This document shows, in pieces, positions 1 to 7,978 of a stretch of DNA of 64,000 bases. The position numbers and the translations under genes are program-made. The first letter of the stretch is position 1. Every line of letters begins with the position of its first letter. The DNA lies in assembly GCA_016208305.1 (NCBI GenBank), contig JACQYI010000006.1, forward strand, positions 868,001-932,000. Direction: 5' to 3'. Origin of the DNA: Oscillatoriophycideae cyanobacterium NC_groundwater_1537_Pr4_S-0.65um_50_18. GTDB taxonomy: Bacteria > Cyanobacteriota > Cyanobacteriia > Elainellales > Elainellaceae. A model generated the notes under the pieces. That model was not told where the DNA came from, ran no database searches, and saw only the letters and a program-made list of their open reading frames with translations.

Positions 1-992
1 CCTACGAAGTAGACGAGCTGCACTTAGACGACCTGCCTCAAATCCGTACCAAAATTTTGATGAATGTCGGCAATCCTCAGGAGGCGTTTTCGCTGGCGTC
101 TTTACCCTCTAGTGGAGTAGGTCTAGCGCGATCGGAGTTCATTATTGCCAATCAGATCAAGATTCATCCGCTGGCGCTGATCCACTTTGACCAGCTCCGA
201 GACAAGGGAGCGAAATGGGAAATCTCTCAACTGGCGGCAAACTACACCCACAAGCCTGATTTCTTCGTCGATAAGCTAGCTCAGGGGATTGGTAAGCTGG
301 CAGCGGCTTTTTACCCCAATCCTGTTATTGTTCGTATGTCTGATCTGAAGAGCAACGAGTATGCTAACCTCATCGGCGGCCGACAGTTTGAGCCAGACGA
401 AGAAAATCCCATGCTGGGTTGGCGAGGTGCCTCTCGCTACTATGACCCTAAATACAGTGAGGCTTTTGGGCTAGAGTGCAAGGCGATGAAGCGCGTCCGA
501 GATGAGATGGGCTTGACCAATGCCATTCCCATGATTCCGTTTTGCCGCACCCCTGAGGAAGGGCGGAAGGTGCTAGCGGAAATGGCGAAAAACGGGCTGG
601 TACAGGGGGAAAATGGCTTGCAGGTCTACGTAATGTGCGAACTGCCGAGCAACGTTATCCTAGCCGACGAATTCAGCGAAATCTTTGATGGTTTCTCAAT
701 CGGCTCCAATGATTTGACGCAGCTCACTTTAGGAGTCGATCGCGATTCCTCTTTAGTAGCCCATGTGTTTGATGAGCGCAGCGAAGCCGTCAAGACAATG
801 GTGCGTGTCGTCATTCAAAAGGCCAAGGCTAAGGGGCGCAAGGTCGGCATTTGCGGTCAAGCACCTAGCGACTACCCAGAATTTGCTAAGTTCTTGGTAG
901 AACAGGGCATTGATACCATTAGTCTCAACCCTGACTCTGTGGTGAAGACTTTACTGGCGATCGCCCAAACCGAGGGTGAGGTATTGACCTAA
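1..992 (+). CDS. ppsA: phosphoenolpyruvate synthase, C-terminal part (cut by window edge)
   Basis: The reading frame is open from base 3, so the gene begins upstream of the window; the TTG/ATG at 57-62 lie inside the protein. The product makes phosphoenolpyruvate from pyruvate and ATP. What is visible is the PEP-utilising TIM-barrel domain, with NVGNPQEAFSLASLPSSGVG, GLARSEFIIANQIKIHPLAL and the C-terminal GICGQAPSDYPEFAKFL segment, whose Cys corresponds to the catalytic cysteine of this family. GSNDLTQLTLGVDRDS is the usual PEP synthase signature near the end. The N-terminal nucleotide-binding and phosphohistidine domains are outside the window. The only plausible alternative is another PEP-utilising enzyme such as PPDK, but the motifs fit PpsA better. 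Confidence 0.93.
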   Translation, partial: YEVDELHLDDLPQIRTKILMNVGNPQEAFSLASLPSSGVGLARSEFIIANQIKIHPLALIHFDQLRDKGAKWEISQLAANYTHKPDFFVDKLAQGIGKLAAAFYPNPVIVRMSDLKSNEYANLIGGRQFEPDEENPMLGWRGASRYYDPKYSEAFGLECKAMKRVRDEMGLTNAIPMIPFCRTPEEGRKVLAEMAKNGLVQGENGLQVYVMCELPSNVILADEFSEIFDGFSIGSNDLTQLTLGVDRDSSLVAHVFDERSEAVKTMVRVVIQKAKAKGRKVGICGQAPSDYPEFAKFLVEQGIDTISLNPDSVVKTLLAIAQTEGEVLT

Positions 993-1018
993 GCCTGATG
1001 ATGACGGTCACATCACAA

Positions 1019-1121
1019 CTTAGGAACGCACACAAAATAAAACCGAATAGTTTTTGGAAGTGCCGCGCTCCGCGCGGCACTTCCAAAAACTATTCCAGAT
1101 TAGTTAATTTGCGATCCTTAA
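1019..1121. repeat. MITE-like repeat, copy 1, with inner hairpin
   Basis: The left end CTTAGGAACG and right end CGATCCTTAA form imperfect terminal inverted repeats. The first 28 nt match the element at 35990 at 24 positions, including AAATAAAACCGA. Between the ends lies a perfect palindrome (1045-1095) with a 24-bp stem and a 3-nt loop. There is no coding content. The inner palindrome differs completely from that of the second copy. Confidence 0.6.
1045..1095. repeat. long perfect hairpin, constant-tip family, copy 1
   Basis: Left arm 1045-1068 pairs perfectly with 1072-1095 (24 bp, loop TCC). The tip GCGC-TCC-GCGC recurs at 56131-56141, and the close variant GCGC-TTC-GCGC occurs at 10433-10443 and 63916-63926. 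The lower arms differ between copies yet stay complementary. Confidence 0.7.
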
Positions 1122-1546
1122 CAAATAATCCAGAGGGGCTGCTCAGTCCTTGCCATAACTGCCATGAGGGCATCAATAGAAATCATGTGCCACATATCGT
1201 GGTACATGATTCGTGGCACATGAATTTTCACCTAAAATTAAGACAGAGCATGAGGAAGTCACCGTCTTTCCCGACAAACCCTTAAGGTATTAGTGAGATG
1301 TTTATCGTGTTGAAATAGGTTTCCATCCTGTTTTTTTGCACCTTAAGTAAGTTTCACAAAAAGTTAATTAAGCTACTGCACAATTTTTTGTGATAGATAA
1401 TTGTGTAGCAGAGTGGACTTTTCCGGCAGCCTTGTCGGTCTAGAAAGGGTGGTGTCTATCAAAAGGCTGAATTAGGTTGATTCTAATTCGGCTTTGCTAT
1501 GGCTATTGCGTAACCATGTTTCTGCCCCCTTTCTCATACAAGCCCA

Positions 1547-3643
1547 TTGATCATCCACAAACTTCGCAACTCCAATAAAGGCTATAGGCAAAAGACAGCG
1601 CTGCTGCGACGTATTGTCGATCGCATCCGTACATCCCTAGAGCTTAATGTTATTCTCCAAGCCGTGTTAGACGAGGTGGCAACGCTGTTGCACCTCGATC
1701 GCTGTCTGTTCTTCTGGTACTTTCAAGACAGCCAGCACATTCAGGTTGTCTGTGAACACAGTAAGGATGGCCATCTTTGCTATGGGACAGAATATTCTCT
1801 AGCCGAGTTAGGAACAATTGCGCCTTGGGTGCAGGCAGGGGATGCCCACGTCAGTCTCGACCGCGTTACGCTTGAGATGTTGGGTGTATCGGTCAGTCTT
1901 TTGATCCCTGTTAACGGGGAAGAGGGAGCCAGCGGATTTATCGCCTGCTTGGGCGATCGGCAGCCGCGTTGGCGTACATCAGAAGTAGATTTCATGCAGG
2001 CGGTTGCCCAGTGCCTAGAAATCGCGATTAGACAAACTCAGCTTTATGAACAAACCTGCCAGCAAGCTCAACAGGAGCAGTTAATCAACCAAATTACGAC
2101 GCTAACGCGCCAAAGCTTTGACCTCAATACCATCCTGACGACGGCGATCGCCCAGTTGCTAGAGGCGTTGGAGATCGATCGCTGTCTGGTGCATTTAATC
2201 GAAGACTCTAATGAAGCCTCTATTGCCAGGCTTCCTGGGGCAGAGGTTTTGCCCCCTGTCTCTCGGCGGCGGCATCTTTACGAAATCTGCCGTCCTCCCC
2301 TGGCTTCCTCAATTGATATCTTCAACACCCACGGGCCAATCACCCAATGGGTTATTCAGCATCGCGAGGCTGTAGCGATCGCTGACATCACTCAAGATCC
2401 GCGAATTGGCGCTTCTAACCCCGAATATGAGATGGCGCAAATCAAGTCTTCTTTGGTGGTTCCGGTGCAAGCCGATGAGCAGATCCATGCCATCCTTTAT
2501 CTCAATCAGTGCTTTCAAACGCGCCGCTGGTCAAAGGGCGATCGCAAGCTTGCCCAAGCGGTTGCCGATCAGGTGGCTATTTCAATTCAGCAAGCGCATC
2601 TCTACGACCAAATGCAGCAACAGGCCAGCGCTAGCGCCACCCAAGCACGACATTTGGCTGAAGCCTTATACAATCTCCGGCAAACCCAGACTCAGCTCAT
2701 CCACAGCGAGAAGATATCTAGCTTGGGGCAACTTGTCGCAGGGTTAGCCCATGAGATGAACAACCCGATTAGCTTTATCTATGGCAACATTCCCTACATT
2801 GAACGCTACATCGAAGATCTGGTGTTTTTGATGCAGTGCTACCAAACTCGCAATCCGCAAATTGCGGAAGAATGCCACGATATCGTTGGGGCGATTGACC
2901 TTGACTTTGTCATGCAAGACTTGCCGCGCACGCTCCATTCATTAAAAGTAGGCGCGACTCGCATTCGAGAAATTGTTCAATCTCTGCGGAGCTTTGCCCA
3001 TGTCGATCAGACCCAGCGCTGCCCCGTTAATCTACATCAAGCGCTAGAACAAGCCCTGACTTCGTTGAGTTCTCAAATCCTGCCTGATATTCAGCTCGTG
3101 CGACAGTATGGCGAAATCTCGACTATTCTGGGCTATCCAGAACTCTTACATCAGGTACTGCTCAATGTGTTGATGAACGCGATCGAAGCCTTGAGTTCTC
3201 CTGGCAGTCCAGCTACAGAGCCAACACCTAAGCACATCACCATCACCACATGCCCTAGCTCAGATCTGGAAACGGCTGAACCTTGGGTTAGGTTGACGAT
3301 CGCTGACAACGGCTGTGGTATTCCTGCCCATGTTCAGTCGAAAATCTTTGATCCCTTCTTTACCACCAAAGATGTAGGACAAGGCACAGGATTAGGGCTT
3401 GCCATTAGCTATCATGCGATCGTCAATCAGCATCAAGGGCGACTCAGTGTCCAGTCCGCCTCCCATCAAGGCACCGAGTGTATTATTGAACTTCCAGTAA
3501 AGCCTTCCAAAAATCCGTCCCGTCGGCACAGCCTGTTTTCTCAAGGCTCTGAAAACACCGTCGAGCAGCCGTTCAACTCAATTTCCCAGCCAATGCCACA
3601 ACAGCCCTCAGCAGGCTTTAGCAAGGGGCAAGATGAAGGCTGA
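1547..3643 (+). CDS. cytosolic GAF-GAF sensor histidine kinase
   Basis: This 698-residue protein has no membrane segment or signal peptide, so the kinase is probably soluble. Two GAF domains occupy about residues 20-165 and 185-350, both with the LDRCLFF/IDRCLVH type of strand. A short coiled linker leads to a HisKA domain with the phospho-acceptor His near residue 402 (GLAHEMNNPISFIYGN). The catalytic domain has an N box (NVLMNAIEAL, about 540), a G1 box (IADNGCGIP, about 587), the FFTTK F box and the GTGLGLAIS G2 box, so it should be active. The last 55 residues are low-complexity. The start is a TTG; no in-frame ATG is close by. The signal is unknown and no response regulator is adjacent. 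The gene converges on the gvp operon. Confidence 0.85.
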   Translation: MIIHKLRNSNKGYRQKTALLRRIVDRIRTSLELNVILQAVLDEVATLLHLDRCLFFWYFQDSQHIQVVCEHSKDGHLCYGTEYSLAELGTIAPWVQAGDAHVSLDRVTLEMLGVSVSLLIPVNGEEGASGFIACLGDRQPRWRTSEVDFMQAVAQCLEIAIRQTQLYEQTCQQAQQEQLINQITTLTRQSFDLNTILTTAIAQLLEALEIDRCLVHLIEDSNEASIARLPGAEVLPPVSRRRHLYEICRPPLASSIDIFNTHGPITQWVIQHREAVAIADITQDPRIGASNPEYEMAQIKSSLVVPVQADEQIHAILYLNQCFQTRRWSKGDRKLAQAVADQVAISIQQAHLYDQMQQQASASATQARHLAEALYNLRQTQTQLIHSEKISSLGQLVAGLAHEMNNPISFIYGNIPYIERYIEDLVFLMQCYQTRNPQIAEECHDIVGAIDLDFVMQDLPRTLHSLKVGATRIREIVQSLRSFAHVDQTQRCPVNLHQALEQALTSLSSQILPDIQLVRQYGEISTILGYPELLHQVLLNVLMNAIEALSSPGSPATEPTPKHITITTCPSSDLETAEPWVRLTIADNGCGIPAHVQSKIFDPFFTTKDVGQGTGLGLAISYHAIVNQHQGRLSVQSASHQGTECIIELPVKPSKNPSRRHSLFSQGSENTVEQPFNSISQPMPQQPSAGFSKGQDEG

Positions 3644-3672
3644 GCCATACAGCGCCTAGCCCTCACAGCACC

Positions 3673-4140
3673 TCAGCCAATAGGTTTTGAAGTCAGCACT
3701 AGCCGCAGTTTGGCATGGATCAAATTGAGCTGTGCCAACCCTAAATCAACCTCCCCTTCCAAAACGACTCCGGTGTTTAGAAGGCGATCGAGCAGTTCTA
3801 AAATCGTTGGGTTAGCCGAATTTGTGCCGGGATAGTAGCCACCCGCCTTGGGCAGCAGCGTGCCAATTTCTCCCAGATCAATATTTAGATCGGCGGGGTC
3901 TACCTCAAAAATATCGCAGAGATTAACGACCTGTTCTTCTAGCTTTCGCAGGCTTTCGGCAGCGCGATCGAGATCGGCGTCTTCCAGTTCTCCCGCCTCC
4001 ATACGACGGATAACCTGGGCCTCCATGAGCTGACGCACTAGCTCTACCACTGTCAGCAGTAGCGGAGCCAACCCCTGATCTTTCAGAGAAGGCGTTATCG
4101 AATTCGGTATGACATCCAGTGGCGCATCAGAAGCATTCAT
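3673..4140 (-). CDS. gvpK: gas vesicle protein GvpK
   Basis: This 155-residue protein carries the GvpK core: GLAPLLLTVVELVRQLMEAQ, VIRRMEAGELEDADLDRAAESL, then the C-terminal ILELLDRLLNTGVVLEGEVDLGLAQLNLIHAKLRL, which resembles the GvpA fold. GvpK is required for gas vesicle formation in cyanobacteria and haloarchaea, but its exact role is unclear. It is the last gene of the operon seen here. The 148-bp gap to gvpJ holds a short direct repeat (GAGCAATGGTTTTT, twice). The start is an ATG. Confidence 0.92.
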   Translation of the reverse strand: MNASDAPLDVIPNSITPSLKDQGLAPLLLTVVELVRQLMEAQVIRRMEAGELEDADLDRAAESLRKLEEQVVNLCDIFEVDPADLNIDLGEIGTLLPKAGGYYPGTNSANPTILELLDRLLNTGVVLEGEVDLGLAQLNLIHAKLRLVLTSKPIG

Positions 4141-4288
4141 ACGTCCTACGATATCGCTTCTGCCAACAATTGACGGTAGTCCTCAAAGAGCAATGGTTTT
4201 TCGAGGAGCAATGGTTTTTTGAGAACAGGCAAAGCGCATCTCTCGACAAATCATTGCCTGATTCCACAACTCAATTTACATCCTGAAA

Positions 4289-4627
4289 TTATGCTTCTTG
4301 GGCGGCTCGGAGCGATCGCAGTTCGGTTTCCAAGCTTTCGACACGCTCCAGGAGTTTCTGATTGACTTCTGTGAGCTGGCGAGATTGGGTACTGAGAAAC
4401 GGATCGCTCTCCCACCAGTTGATGCCCATCTCTTTGGCCTTATCGACTGAGGAAATGAGCAGCCGAATCCGAATACTCAGCAGTTCTGTCGAGCCGACCG
4501 AAACAGAAATATCGCCTGCAATCACAATTCCTTTGTCTAGCACCCGCTCTAGCACATCTGCTAGGGTCGAGCCTTGCGTAGAGGTCGCAATTGTCCGGTT
4601 AGATTGGGTGGCAGAAGATAAGGTCAT
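4289..4627 (-). CDS. gvpJ: gas vesicle protein GvpJ
   Basis: This 112-residue protein of the GvpA/J/M family has the core VLERVLDKGIVIAGDISVSV followed by GSTELLSIRIRLLISSVDKA, an amphipathic helix-strand-strand-helix fold like the shell protein. A polar C-terminal extension starts at MGINWWESDPFLS and ends in a short heptad-like helix. GvpJ is a minor structural protein thought to help nucleate vesicle tips. It lies between gvpN and gvpK, as in other cyanobacterial clusters. Confidence 0.9.
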   Translation of the reverse strand: MTLSSATQSNRTIATSTQGSTLADVLERVLDKGIVIAGDISVSVGSTELLSIRIRLLISSVDKAKEMGINWWESDPFLSTQSRQLTEVNQKLLERVESLETELRSLRAAQEA

Positions 4628-4682
4628 GGTAGGGGGCGTTAGAGGAGTGAGGGCAACTTATCCTAAGCGTTCAGCAATGGCG

Positions 4683-5894
4683 CTATTTTTTTCGAGGCTT
4701 CTGGGCGATCGCAAAAGCCGAGCCAGAAGTTTGAGGGGGAAAGTTCTCTACTGGGCTGTTGCTGCTGCCGCCAGATTCTTGGCTTTCAGCAGGCAACTCA
4801 AGGTCGCTTGAGCAATCATCTTCCACAACAGCAGTCAGCTCAAACTCAGCAGCGGGTTCTGCCTCGGCTGCTGCGCTTTTCGGGATGATGCGCGCTTGGG
4901 GAGCATGGTCAATGGCTAACCCTGAAGCCCCAACCTCGCTAGGACTTGCAGCAGCAATCGGCTCAGAAACAAGATGTCCCTGATTAACCTGATGAGACTG
5001 CATCACATCGGCTTGAATCATTTCATTGAAAATATTCCACAAAATGCTGGTCGCCTCATCGATAGGCAAACCCGCACGCGAAAGCAAAATATCCTGACAG
5101 ACATCCCGAAATTCTGAATTTTCGGGCATGACTAAAATTTCATGCTCAAGACAAATCTTGGACAGCATGAGGGACGATCGCAGTCCAGAGGCTTTTTCAT
5201 TTCCGGTACGTGTTCGAAAGGCTTTCACCAGACGGATGATAATCAGCGCACTTTCGCGATCGATTCCAGTTTTATGAACGGCAATCTCCTGCTGAGTCAG
5301 CTCATCTGGCTCAGGCATATTGATCGTCACAAGGCGATCGAGCAAAGCATCCTGAGTGGCATGCACACCACAATACTCTTCAGGATTAGACGTGAAGATC
5401 GCCCTAAAGTGGGGGCTGACGCGAATATACTCACTCCGATTGTTGTTGGGCGGCAGCACTAGCAGCTTTTCTTCTAGCGCCGATAGCAGAACATTGTTTA
5501 CCTCTGGGCGAGAACGATTGAACTCGTCATAGACAAGCGTGAATCCCTCGCGGCAGGCTAGCGTCAGGCGAGAATCAACCCAATGCTGCCGCATTTCATC
5601 TTCAACCTTAACGACGCTGTGGATGTAGTTATCCACTACTTTTTTGCGGGTATAGCCCGTCTGGTTGCCAATCAAATCAGAGGTTTTAAACTCGTCATCC
5701 CCAAAAATCAGCATGATTGGCCGAGCCATGAGGTCGGCTAGGTGCAGAGCAAGGGTCGTTTTTCCGGTACCGGCTGCACCGCGCAAATGAACCGAATAGC
5801 CGGACTGTAAATAGCGAAAGGCGCGTAGGGCAACTCGCTCGACGGCGGGTGTAGCAACAAACTGTCGGGGGCTGGCTTTAAGAACAGTGGTCAC
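4683..5894 (-). CDS. gvpN: gas vesicle AAA+ ATPase GvpN
   Basis: This 403-residue protein is a MoxR-like AAA+ ATPase. The Walker A is [15 protein letters not shown] (about 40), Walker B is [14 protein letters not shown], and sensor 1 is [12 protein letters not shown]. GvpN aids vesicle growth, probably by ATP-driven remodelling of the shell with GvpC. The start is GTG, with AAGGAAG seven bases upstream on the minus strand. The last 100 or so residues, after [10 protein letters not shown], are Ala/Ser/Glu/Pro-rich with no recognisable fold, and look disordered. Its place between gvpC and gvpJ is standard for cyanobacteria. Confidence 0.93.
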   Translation of the reverse strand: MTTVLKASPRQFVATPAVERVALRAFRYLQSGYSVHLRGAAGTGKTTLALHLADLMARPIMLIFGDDEFKTSDLIGNQTGYTRKKVVDNYIHSVVKVEDEMRQHWVDSRLTLACREGFTLVYDEFNRSRPEVNNVLLSALEEKLLVLPPNNNRSEYIRVSPHFRAIFTSNPEEYCGVHATQDALLDRLVTINMPEPDELTQQEIAVHKTGIDRESALIIIRLVKAFRTRTGNEKASGLRSSLMLSKICLEHEILVMPENSEFRDVCQDILLSRAGLPIDEATSILWNIFNEMIQADVMQSHQVNQGHLVSEPIAAASPSEVGASGLAIDHAPQARIIPKSAAAEAEPAAEFELTAVVEDDCSSDLELPAESQESGGSSNSPVENFPPQTSGSAFAIAQKPRKK

Positions 5895-5962
5895 AAACGG
5901 ACTTCCTTATGAGTGAAGGGGGCAGAGGCTAGAAGTCAAACTTCCCAGATTGCAATTCAAAA

Positions 5963-7141
5963 TCATCCATTGCTTTGCAGGCGATCGCTCTGCAAGAGAT
6001 AAAGCCGATTGCGCTGAACGACCAGACCTTGTTTGATCAGCGATCGTAAAGCTTCAACGGCCTGAAATCGATTGATCCCGATCGCCGTCTCAATTTCTGT
6101 CAGACGCGCACCCTGCGTATGCTCAATGTGCTGATAAATCTGCTGTTCCAGGAGAGGCAACTCCTTTGTGGCAAAGGAGGGAACTGGCGTGAGCAGAGAC
6201 ATGGCTATGGGCACAGCGACAGGAACAGCTTCGACAGCGGCAGGCTGAGGGGGTGTTTCGGCTGGGCTGGCTGGCTGAGTGGGCACTATGGGCTGAAGTG
6301 CAATCGGCTTGACAGGACTTACAGCGGCTGGGACGGATGACGTAATTCTCGCTTGCGCACTTTTAGGCCGAGGAGCTGTGGTTGGCTGAGGAAGCGGCTG
6401 GGCATTAGGCTCTGTGCCAACCTTACCCCAAACCGATCGCCGCACATCTGCATAAATGGAGCGTAGCTCTGCCCGAAATTCTGCTAGCTGAGCAAACAGA
6501 GCTTCGGTTTCGGCAAGACGGCGATCGCGCCCCTCCTGAAGCTGCCGTTGAAGTTGCTGCGATTGAACTTGCCGGGACTGAGCCAGTTCACTCAAGTAAG
6601 TCTGCACTTCAAAATGCAGCACTTCAATGTAATTGCTCAACTCCTGCATCATTTCCATCTGGTTCTGGATACGCTCCTGATGATGGGCTTGCAGTTTGTC
6701 CTGAGTTTCGGTGCGCAAAAGCTGAATCTGCTGCTGCAAATTTTCTCGAAGTAGCGCTGTTGAATCAATCAGGCTAGTGTGAAACTCACCCAATTCCTGA
6801 AAAAGCTGCTGCGCCATCAGGGCGCGATCGGCAGTTTGCATCGACAGTATTTCTGCTGTTTGCTGCCGTAGAAGCTGAGTAGAGCGACAGAGCTGTTGCG
6901 TAAGCTGCATGGCTTGCTCTTGGCGCTGAAGGCTAACTTGCGAAAGAAAATCTTGAGTCTCTTGCTGGAGCTGCGCCTGAAATTGCTGGAGATTGTGTCG
7001 CAAGACGATCGCATTATCGTGGCGCGTTTGCTGAAAGCGATCGAGTTGGGCGCGAATCTGCTGTTGCCGCTGGGCTAGAGTCTGCTGGCGCTGCTGGCGC
7101 TGCTGTTGCCAAGAGGCTTGAAGAGAAGTTACAGGAGACAT
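5963..7141 (-). CDS. gvpC: GvpC-like gas vesicle outer-surface protein with C-terminal winged-helix-like domain
   Basis: This 392-residue protein is Gln-rich and helical. From about residue 40 to 245 it shows degenerate repeats of roughly 33 residues built on NLQQFQAQLQQETQDFLSQV-type units, the hallmark of cyanobacterial GvpC, which wraps and stiffens the GvpA shell. A Pro/Ala linker follows (about 250-320). The last 65 residues, from LPLLEQQIYQHIEHTQGARL, read as a winged helix (TEIETAIGINRFQAVEALRSLIKQGLV), which short GvpCs lack. Position right after gvpA supports the call. The start is ATG with only a weak Shine-Dalgarno. The winged-helix assignment is an inference from the pattern. Confidence 0.85.
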   Translation of the reverse strand: MSPVTSLQASWQQQRQQRQQTLAQRQQQIRAQLDRFQQTRHDNAIVLRHNLQQFQAQLQQETQDFLSQVSLQRQEQAMQLTQQLCRSTQLLRQQTAEILSMQTADRALMAQQLFQELGEFHTSLIDSTALLRENLQQQIQLLRTETQDKLQAHHQERIQNQMEMMQELSNYIEVLHFEVQTYLSELAQSRQVQSQQLQRQLQEGRDRRLAETEALFAQLAEFRAELRSIYADVRRSVWGKVGTEPNAQPLPQPTTAPRPKSAQARITSSVPAAVSPVKPIALQPIVPTQPASPAETPPQPAAVEAVPVAVPIAMSLLTPVPSFATKELPLLEQQIYQHIEHTQGARLTEIETAIGINRFQAVEALRSLIKQGLVVQRNRLYLLQSDRLQSNG

Positions 7142-7221
7142 GGCAGGAAGAACGGGTGTAGAAAATGGGGTGAGGAAGTGCGGTGCCCTGAGCGCAAGTT
7201 CAATTTTTCGCTAGTCCGGCG

Positions 7222-7250
7222 TTCAAGTCCGGCATGTAGCCGGACTTGAA
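7222..7250 (-). terminator. stem-loop between gvpA and gvpC
   Basis: TTCAAGTCCGGC (7222-7233) pairs perfectly with GCCGGACTTGAA (7239-7250) around a 5-nt loop. It lies just after the gvpA stop on the transcribed strand and lacks a strong U tract. It may partly terminate or stabilise a short gvpA mRNA so that GvpA is made in large excess over the downstream proteins, as reported for other cyanobacteria. Confidence 0.6.
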
Positions 7251-7262
7251 TAAGGCCAAATG

Positions 7263-7481
7263 TTATGAAGCAGGTACGGCGGCTTGAGTGGTTAGACCTA
7301 CAGCTTCGGCGTACTTCAAATAGGTTTCAACTGAAGCGATGACAACCCGCGCTTCAATGGATAGTAATTCAATACCTACCAAAGACACCCGAACCCAAGC
7401 ATCAATCACAATACCCTTATCGAGAATGCGATCGACGACTTCAGCCAAACTAGAAGAGGAGTTAACTTTTTCGACAGCCAT
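7263..7481 (-). CDS. gvpA: gas vesicle major shell protein GvpA
   Basis: At 72 residues this has the exact size and near-canonical sequence of cyanobacterial Gvp[41 protein letters not shown], then [14 protein letters not shown]. GvpA forms the ribbed, gas-permeable protein wall of the vesicle. The start ATG has AGGAA seven bases upstream. Only one copy is present here, whereas several cyanobacteria carry tandem gvpA genes. It is the first gene of the operon, with its promoter in the region 7482-7978. Confidence 0.98.
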   Translation of the reverse strand: MAVEKVNSSSSLAEVVDRILDKGIVIDAWVRVSLVGIELLSIEARVVIASVETYLKYAEAVGLTTQAAVPAS

Positions 7482-7978
7482 GATAAATTCCTATGTGTTT
7501 GTAATGAATATGAAACGCTAAATGTTCTGCTTTCCTCACAAGAAGAAATCTATGTAAGAAGAAATCCAGAAGCTGCGGTCTACACGACTAGAATAGGGAC
7601 TTGTAAAGAGAGAAGGCGCTGGCGTAAACGCTGAAAATTTATCAATTTCTGATAAAGCACCTTGCAGAAGTCCGAAATTTCACTGAAGGCTGAGCCGCAT
7701 TCTGATTAACAGAAATCTCAACAGAAGCGATCGCAAAACTGCTTGTTTTAAACTGTTTAACGAAGCTTGATCTGTAGATAAGCCAATCTTTCCCACACCT
7801 GAGAGATTGCTAACACGGGTATCCAAAATAGTTTTTTCAAATCGATTCAGCGAATTAACCGTGATGCTAAAAACCCTCCAGCGCCAATTTTTAAGTGACA
7901 TCGGAGGGGTGCATTTAATTAAGTTATGTAAAGCTACGGAGCACAATGCTGCTTACAGCACTTCATGCCCTACAAGAT
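7482..7978 (-). promoter_or_regulatory. gvpA upstream region (about 500 bp, no gene seen)
   Basis: This AT-rich stretch separates gvpA from the end of the upstream GT4 gene on the same strand and must hold the gvp operon promoter. No operator could be assigned with confidence. Small frames here (such as 7680-7946) show no protein-like composition. Confidence 0.5.

Larger units (their letters stand above)
993..1546. other. intergenic region between ppsA and the histidine kinase
   Basis: It holds the MITE-like element (1019-1121). A second inverted repeat at 1373-1411 has two 13-nt arms with two mismatches around the core CACAATT/AATTGTG. A third hairpin around 1462-1495 (GCTGAATTAG paired with CTAATTCGGC, then CTTT) may be a weak terminator for ppsA. 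The 95-codon frame across 998-1285 runs through the repeat and is not treated as a gene. Confidence 0.5.

Noticed and set aside
998-1285. 95-codon plus-strand frame after ppsA
   Set aside because: It runs straight through the MITE-like palindrome and shows no protein family features.
7680-7946. 88-codon minus-strand frame upstream of gvpA
   Set aside because: Low conservation look, no start signal, and it lies in what must be the gvp promoter region.
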